From positions 1 to 64,000 of the forward strand of contig JAQWOV010000021.1 of assembly GCA_029245675.1 (NCBI GenBank): a stretch of DNA of 64,000 nt, given 5' to 3'. This stretch comes from Acidimicrobiales bacterium. GTDB taxonomy: Bacteria; Actinomycetota; Acidimicrobiia; Acidimicrobiales; MedAcidi-G1. Shown piece by piece: positions 60,852-64,000 of this stretch (position 1 is its first letter; each line of letters opens with the position of its first letter). The position numbers were made by a program, and so were the translations under genes. The notes below the pieces were generated by a model. It had not been told where the DNA came from and made no database searches. It saw only the letters and a list, made by a program, of their open reading frames with translations.

Positions 60852-61901
60852 TCATAAATGGAGTTTCGTTATTCGCTGAAAAGCACTTGACTCATATTCA
60901 GAATATGGGATCCCGTCGAAATGAAGTAGTTCATGGAACCATGGCTCTTCTTCATCAACTTCTTCCCACCAAGACCGCCATGGAAAACGTGTTTGTGTTT
61001 TTCCATCAACTAGCCCCCAGTTGATGGCTCCTACTTTTTGGTCAGAGAATATTTGTAAATTATCTACCGTTGATCCTTCTGATCTGGCTAGCCATTCAGT
61101 GCAGATCAATGGGCGTTGATACTGATGTAAACCATTAATGATTGTGGCTAAGTCTTTTTCTGGTCCGTAATGGTGGAAAGAAATTATGTCGCTTTGCTCT
61201 AACGATATGGAACTAACATTGTTCATAACTGGGGCTAGGTTGCTGTCGTATTCCCATATTCCGGCTGTTAAAGGTTGAGACGGTTGAGTAGAGCGGGCCC
61301 AGTTAAACACTTCGGTTAATAGCCCGGCAGCATTTTCAATCTTTAGATCTCGTGTTCCTGCTTCAATTGTTGTTCTATCCATTTGGTCGGGTTCATTGAA
61401 GAGGTCCCAAGCTAAAACTCGGGAATCTTCACCAAACCTTTCAAATACTTTGGTCACATAGGGATGGAGTGTGCTCCATTGTTCGGGGTCATGCAGTATT
61501 ACGGCTCCTGGGCTTTGTACCCAAACAGAGTTATGTAGTTTTGGTGTTGGTTCAGGTTGAGGGCCAAGTTCGGGATGAGTGTTCCAAACCCCATCGAAAA
61601 GCACGGGAATCATCCCTATTTTGTGATTATTCGCAATCTCTAATACTTGATCTACTCGGTTAAGAAAGCCTTTGCTATCTACTTTAAATAAAAGGTCGTG
61701 GAGATAGACGCGTACTGCATTCATTCCAAGGTCTGCGGCCCAACCAAGTTCACGATCAATCGTCTCTGGATCAAAAGTTTCCGGTTGCCACATTTCTAAC
61801 TGATTGCCTGCAGTTGATGGTGTGAAGTTGCATCCGACGAGCCAGCCAACTTTTTCTGCCCATGCAGTTGACTGTTCCAGAGACCACCGTTTATCACTCA
61901 C
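60852..61901 (-). CDS. GH5-like glycoside hydrolase (cellulase/mannanase family)
   Basis: A TIM-barrel glycosidase of 349 residues resembling clan GH-A. The acid/base is Glu170 in AWDLFNEPD and the nucleophile Glu269 in LICTEWLAR, with YHHYG-like FHHYGPEKD in between. No signal peptide or carbohydrate-binding module is present, so it should act in the cytosol on small glycosides, unlike typical secreted cellulases. The N-terminal WLVGCNFTPSTAGNQLEMWQ begins the first barrel strand. The neighbours do not suggest a substrate. Confidence 0.84.
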   Translation of the reverse strand: MSDKRWSLEQSTAWAEKVGWLVGCNFTPSTAGNQLEMWQPETFDPETIDRELGWAADLGMNAVRVYLHDLLFKVDSKGFLNRVDQVLEIANNHKIGMIPVLFDGVWNTHPELGPQPEPTPKLHNSVWVQSPGAVILHDPEQWSTLHPYVTKVFERFGEDSRVLAWDLFNEPDQMDRTTIEAGTRDLKIENAAGLLTEVFNWARSTQPSQPLTAGIWEYDSNLAPVMNNVSSISLEQSDIISFHHYGPEKDLATIINGLHQYQRPLICTEWLARSEGSTVDNLQIFSDQKVGAINWGLVDGKTQTRFPWRSWWEEVDEEEPWFHELLHFDGIPYSEYESSAFQRITKLHL

Positions 61902-61968
61902 CGTTTCATCTTAGGAGTGTAAATAAAGTCCATCTAACTTCTTTTCAAAATGAGCAAACTTATGCTTC

Positions 61969-63321
61969 CTACATGAGTGTCAGGTAAGTATCAAGTTCAA
62001 CTGAACTGACCTGATCATTGATGGACCGGAACTCTGCCCGTTTAACTTCAGCGAAATAATCTACATAATCGCCGTCGCGTCCCGCCCCTAATGTGAACCG
62101 CAAAGTGTCATCAGCGACTAGAGCATCCATGGCATGTAGCAAAGTAGGAGGTAGCGCGGTAATCCCGCGTTGTTGAATCTCATCAAGTGATAAAGCAAAT
62201 AGGTTGTCAACATTGGGTTCACCAGGATCAACGTCACGAGCTATTCCATCTAATCCACTACCTAAAAGTGCCGCTAATGCCAGGTAAGGGTTTGCTGCTC
62301 CATCGGGAACTCGGACCTCAAGCCGTCCCCCTTCAGGTATTCGAATCATTTGAGTCCGATTATTCCCACCGTAAGCGACGTAAGACGGTGCCCATGTCGC
62401 TCCAGAATCAGGGGGACCTACACCAATTCGTTTAAATGAATTAACCGTTGGGCAAACTATCCCAGTTAATCCTTGAGCATGGTCCAAAATTCCACCGATA
62501 AAAGAGTAAGCCATTGAACTAAGGCCAAGATCTCGGGTGTCTCCGTCGTCATGGAATAGTGGTTCGTCGGTATCCGCGGTCCAAAGGCTGAGATGCGTGT
62601 GTAAACCATTACCGGTTTTGTCCGCAAATGGTTTTGGCATAAATGTGGCATACAACCCTTGTCGGCGAGCCAAAGTATGCATCATAAGTCTCAACAAAAT
62701 TAAACGATCAGATGTTGTAAGAGCATCGGCATACTCAAAATTCTGTTCAAATTGCCCATTGGCGTCTTCATGATCGTTTGCATAATTGCCCCACCCCATC
62801 GCGTCCATATGTCTAGATACTGTTGTGAGATGATCGAGCATCACAGTCAATCCGCGAGCGTCGTAGCAAGGTTGTTCGGATGTGTCACGTTCGTCTGCAG
62901 GGCGGAACGAACCATCTTCATTACGGTGAAGCATCGAATACTCCGCTTCAACTCCTGCCTTTAACACAAGGTTTTGTTCGGCAGCTTTTTCCATAACACG
63001 TCGGAGAATCACCCTTGGGGCATAAGGCCACAACTCTCCCTCAACTGTCGCATCACACTGGAGGGCCGCCACATTTGGTTGCCACGGTAACTGCGTATAT
63101 GAAGATGGATCCGGTATCGCTAAAACATCTGGATCAGCTGGTGTTTGGCTTAAGGGGCCAGCAGCGAATCCGGCAAACCCGGCACCCACCTCTAATAAGT
63201 CGTCAATAGCCGACACTGGCACCAATTTGGCGCAAGGCTTACCATGCATCTCTACGAACATGGCGTAAATAAACTCCACTCCGTCTTCGGAGATGCGTGC
63301 CTTTAATTCATCAGGTGTCAT
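61969..63321 (-). CDS. Type III glutamine synthetase / gamma-glutamylmethylamide synthetase
   Basis: ATP-dependent ligase of the glutamine synthetase fold, 450 residues. It matches the GlnT/GmaS group in YAMFVEMHGKPCAKLVPVS, GVEAEYSMLHR, WGNYANDHEDANGQFEQNFE, TGNGLHTHLSLW and the C-terminal GRLEVRVPDGAANPYLALAA. GlnT and GmaS (which joins methylamine to glutamate) belong to the same family and cannot be told apart by eye. The upstream gene, which codes for a glutamate synthase FMN domain of GlxD/MgsC type, is the usual companion of either. The role could be methylamine or ammonia assimilation. Confidence 0.88.
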   Translation of the reverse strand: MTPDELKARISEDGVEFIYAMFVEMHGKPCAKLVPVSAIDDLLEVGAGFAGFAAGPLSQTPADPDVLAIPDPSSYTQLPWQPNVAALQCDATVEGELWPYAPRVILRRVMEKAAEQNLVLKAGVEAEYSMLHRNEDGSFRPADERDTSEQPCYDARGLTVMLDHLTTVSRHMDAMGWGNYANDHEDANGQFEQNFEYADALTTSDRLILLRLMMHTLARRQGLYATFMPKPFADKTGNGLHTHLSLWTADTDEPLFHDDGDTRDLGLSSMAYSFIGGILDHAQGLTGIVCPTVNSFKRIGVGPPDSGATWAPSYVAYGGNNRTQMIRIPEGGRLEVRVPDGAANPYLALAALLGSGLDGIARDVDPGEPNVDNLFALSLDEIQQRGITALPPTLLHAMDALVADDTLRFTLGAGRDGDYVDYFAEVKRAEFRSINDQVSSVELDTYLTLM

Positions 63322-63368
63322 TAGATTCTCCTCTTAGTTGCGGCATTGTGGAAACGCCGCTTCGTTCA

Positions 63369-64000
63369 TTAATCACTTTCACGATCAGTTTCATCCTTCC
63401 CAGGTATCCAGGTGGTGCCAGCTAGCGGTACTCCTGCCATCGCCGCCGCTTCAACAGTGAGAGCCGCTAGATCCTGAGGTTCCAAATTATGTACATGAGA
63501 TTTTCCGCATGCTCGAGCCAGAGTCTGTGCCTCAAGTGTTAACACTTTCAGATAATTAGCTAAGCGACGGCCAGCTAATTCTGGATCTAAACGACTAGCG
63601 AGAACAGGGTCTTGGGTAGTGATACCCGCGGGATCATTTCCCGCTTGATATTGATCCCAATAACCAGCTGCTGATCCGAGTGCTCTGTATTCTTCGTCAA
63701 GCGCCGGATCATTATCGCCAATGGCGACCAGTGCCGCCGTTCCTATCGATACAGCATCAGCACCTAACGCTAAAGCTTTCGCCACATCCGCGCCTGAGCG
63801 GATACCTCCAGCAACTATGAGTTGAACAGTTCTGTGCATTCCAAGTTCTTTAAGAGCACGTACTGCTTCAGGAACGGCAGCCAAAGTAGGAATACCGACG
63901 TGTTCGATAAACACATCTTGGGTTGCCGCCGTGCCTCCCTGCATACCATCTACTACAACCACGTCGGCCCCAGCCTTCACCGCCAACGCCGTGTCGTAGT
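63369..64000 (-). CDS. Glutamate synthase FMN-binding domain protein (GlxD/MgsC-like), partial
   Basis: The reading frame stays open to the edge of the window, so the start is missing; the visible part is about 210 residues. DVVVVDGMQGGTAATQDVFIEH, IPTLAAVPEAVRALKELG and IVAGGIRSGADVAKALALGADAVSIGTA are the FMN-binding barrel strands of glutamate synthase. This domain occurs alone as the GlxD/MgsC subunit of three-part synthases that use a gamma-glutamyl amide; MgsC makes N-methylglutamate. It lies immediately before the GlnT/GmaS-type gene (47-base gap) on the same strand. The other subunits would be outside the window. Confidence 0.85.
   Translation of the reverse strand, partial: YDTALAVKAGADVVVVDGMQGGTAATQDVFIEHVGIPTLAAVPEAVRALKELGMHRTVQLIVAGGIRSGADVAKALALGADAVSIGTAALVAIGDNDPALDEEYRALGSAAGYWDQYQAGNDPAGITTQDPVLASRLDPELAGRRLANYLKVLTLEAQTLARACGKSHVHNLEPQDLAALTVEAAAMAGVPLAGTTWIPGKDETDRESD

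Noticed and set aside
1-64000. CRISPR array, rRNA, tRNA, IS element or prophage
   Set aside because: No regular spacer-repeat pattern, no structured RNA gene recognised in the short gaps, and no transposase or phage protein among the frames.

Overview
The window looks like a marine, free-living actinobacterium, most likely an Acidimicrobiia relative. This is inferred from an F420-type PPOX flavoprotein, an LLM flavin oxidoreductase, many acyl-CoA and CaiB enzymes, Gram-positive style lipoproteins, moderate G+C (low-to-mid 40s % by eye) and very short intergenic gaps. I could not search a database, so taxonomy is an inference. No rRNA, tRNA, CRISPR array, IS transposase or phage gene was seen. 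No gene-free stretch exceeds 300 bases once small and broken genes are assigned.

Layout. 1-3264 (+): acyl-CoA dehydrogenase and an alkyl-sulfatase-like metallo-hydrolase. 3284-9493 (-): C45 acyltransferase, GNAT, PutA (proline to glutamate) and a CaiB-type CoA-transferase. 9591-10511 (+): PsuG. 10517-14079 (-): a sulfotransferase-like/class IV aminotransferase pair, then a TPP enzyme preceded by an unlisted 54-aa membrane protein. 14140-15782 (+): double-hotdog dehydratase and PuuD-like amidohydrolase. 15804-19939 (-): ectoine hydrolase DoeA, an ArgE-family deacylase and sulfoacetaldehyde acetyltransferase Xsc in one apparent operon. 20060-23662 (+): fused 5-oxoprolinase. 23674-26469 (-): sulfatase and creatinase. 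26614-32781 (+): GlpD, AGPS-like flavoprotein, FGGY kinase and a metallo-beta-lactamase-fold protein that has lost metal ligands. 32861-33466 (+): BioY. 33486-37870: two divergent S1 sulfatases with two strong palindromes between them and a TetR regulator behind one. 37885-40814 (-): tryptophan dioxygenase, formylkynurenine hydrolase, acyl-CoA dehydrogenase. 40951-44207 (+): CotH, DUF4956, VTC. 44223-46832: MDR oxidoreductase, fatty-acid-hydroxylase-type membrane protein, PPOX protein. 46822-50619 (-): an FAD amine oxidase gene split in two by about 2.5 kb carrying an ECF sigma factor, its membrane partner and a secreted acidic/Lys-Gly-rich protein. 50674-54654 (+): alpha/beta hydrolase, LLM flavoprotein, 2OG oxygenase, EamA permease. 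54635-60732 (-): OafA-type acyltransferase and four lipoproteins in a row. 60852-64000 (-): GH5-like glycosidase, type III glutamine synthetase and the end of a glutamate-synthase FMN-domain gene.

How it fits together. Much of the window is a catabolic hub for nitrogen- and sulfur-containing osmolytes and organosulfates: ectoine (DoeA plus deacylase), creatine (creatinase), proline (PutA), 5-oxoproline (oxoprolinase), sulfoacetaldehyde (Xsc), several sulfate esters, tryptophan, and possibly methylamines (GlnT/GmaS-type synthetase plus MgsC/GlxD-type synthase). Many routes end in glutamate, acetyl-phosphate or acyl-CoA. The right half is more cell-surface oriented: lipoproteins, CotH, acyltransferase, and a sigma system with secreted partners.
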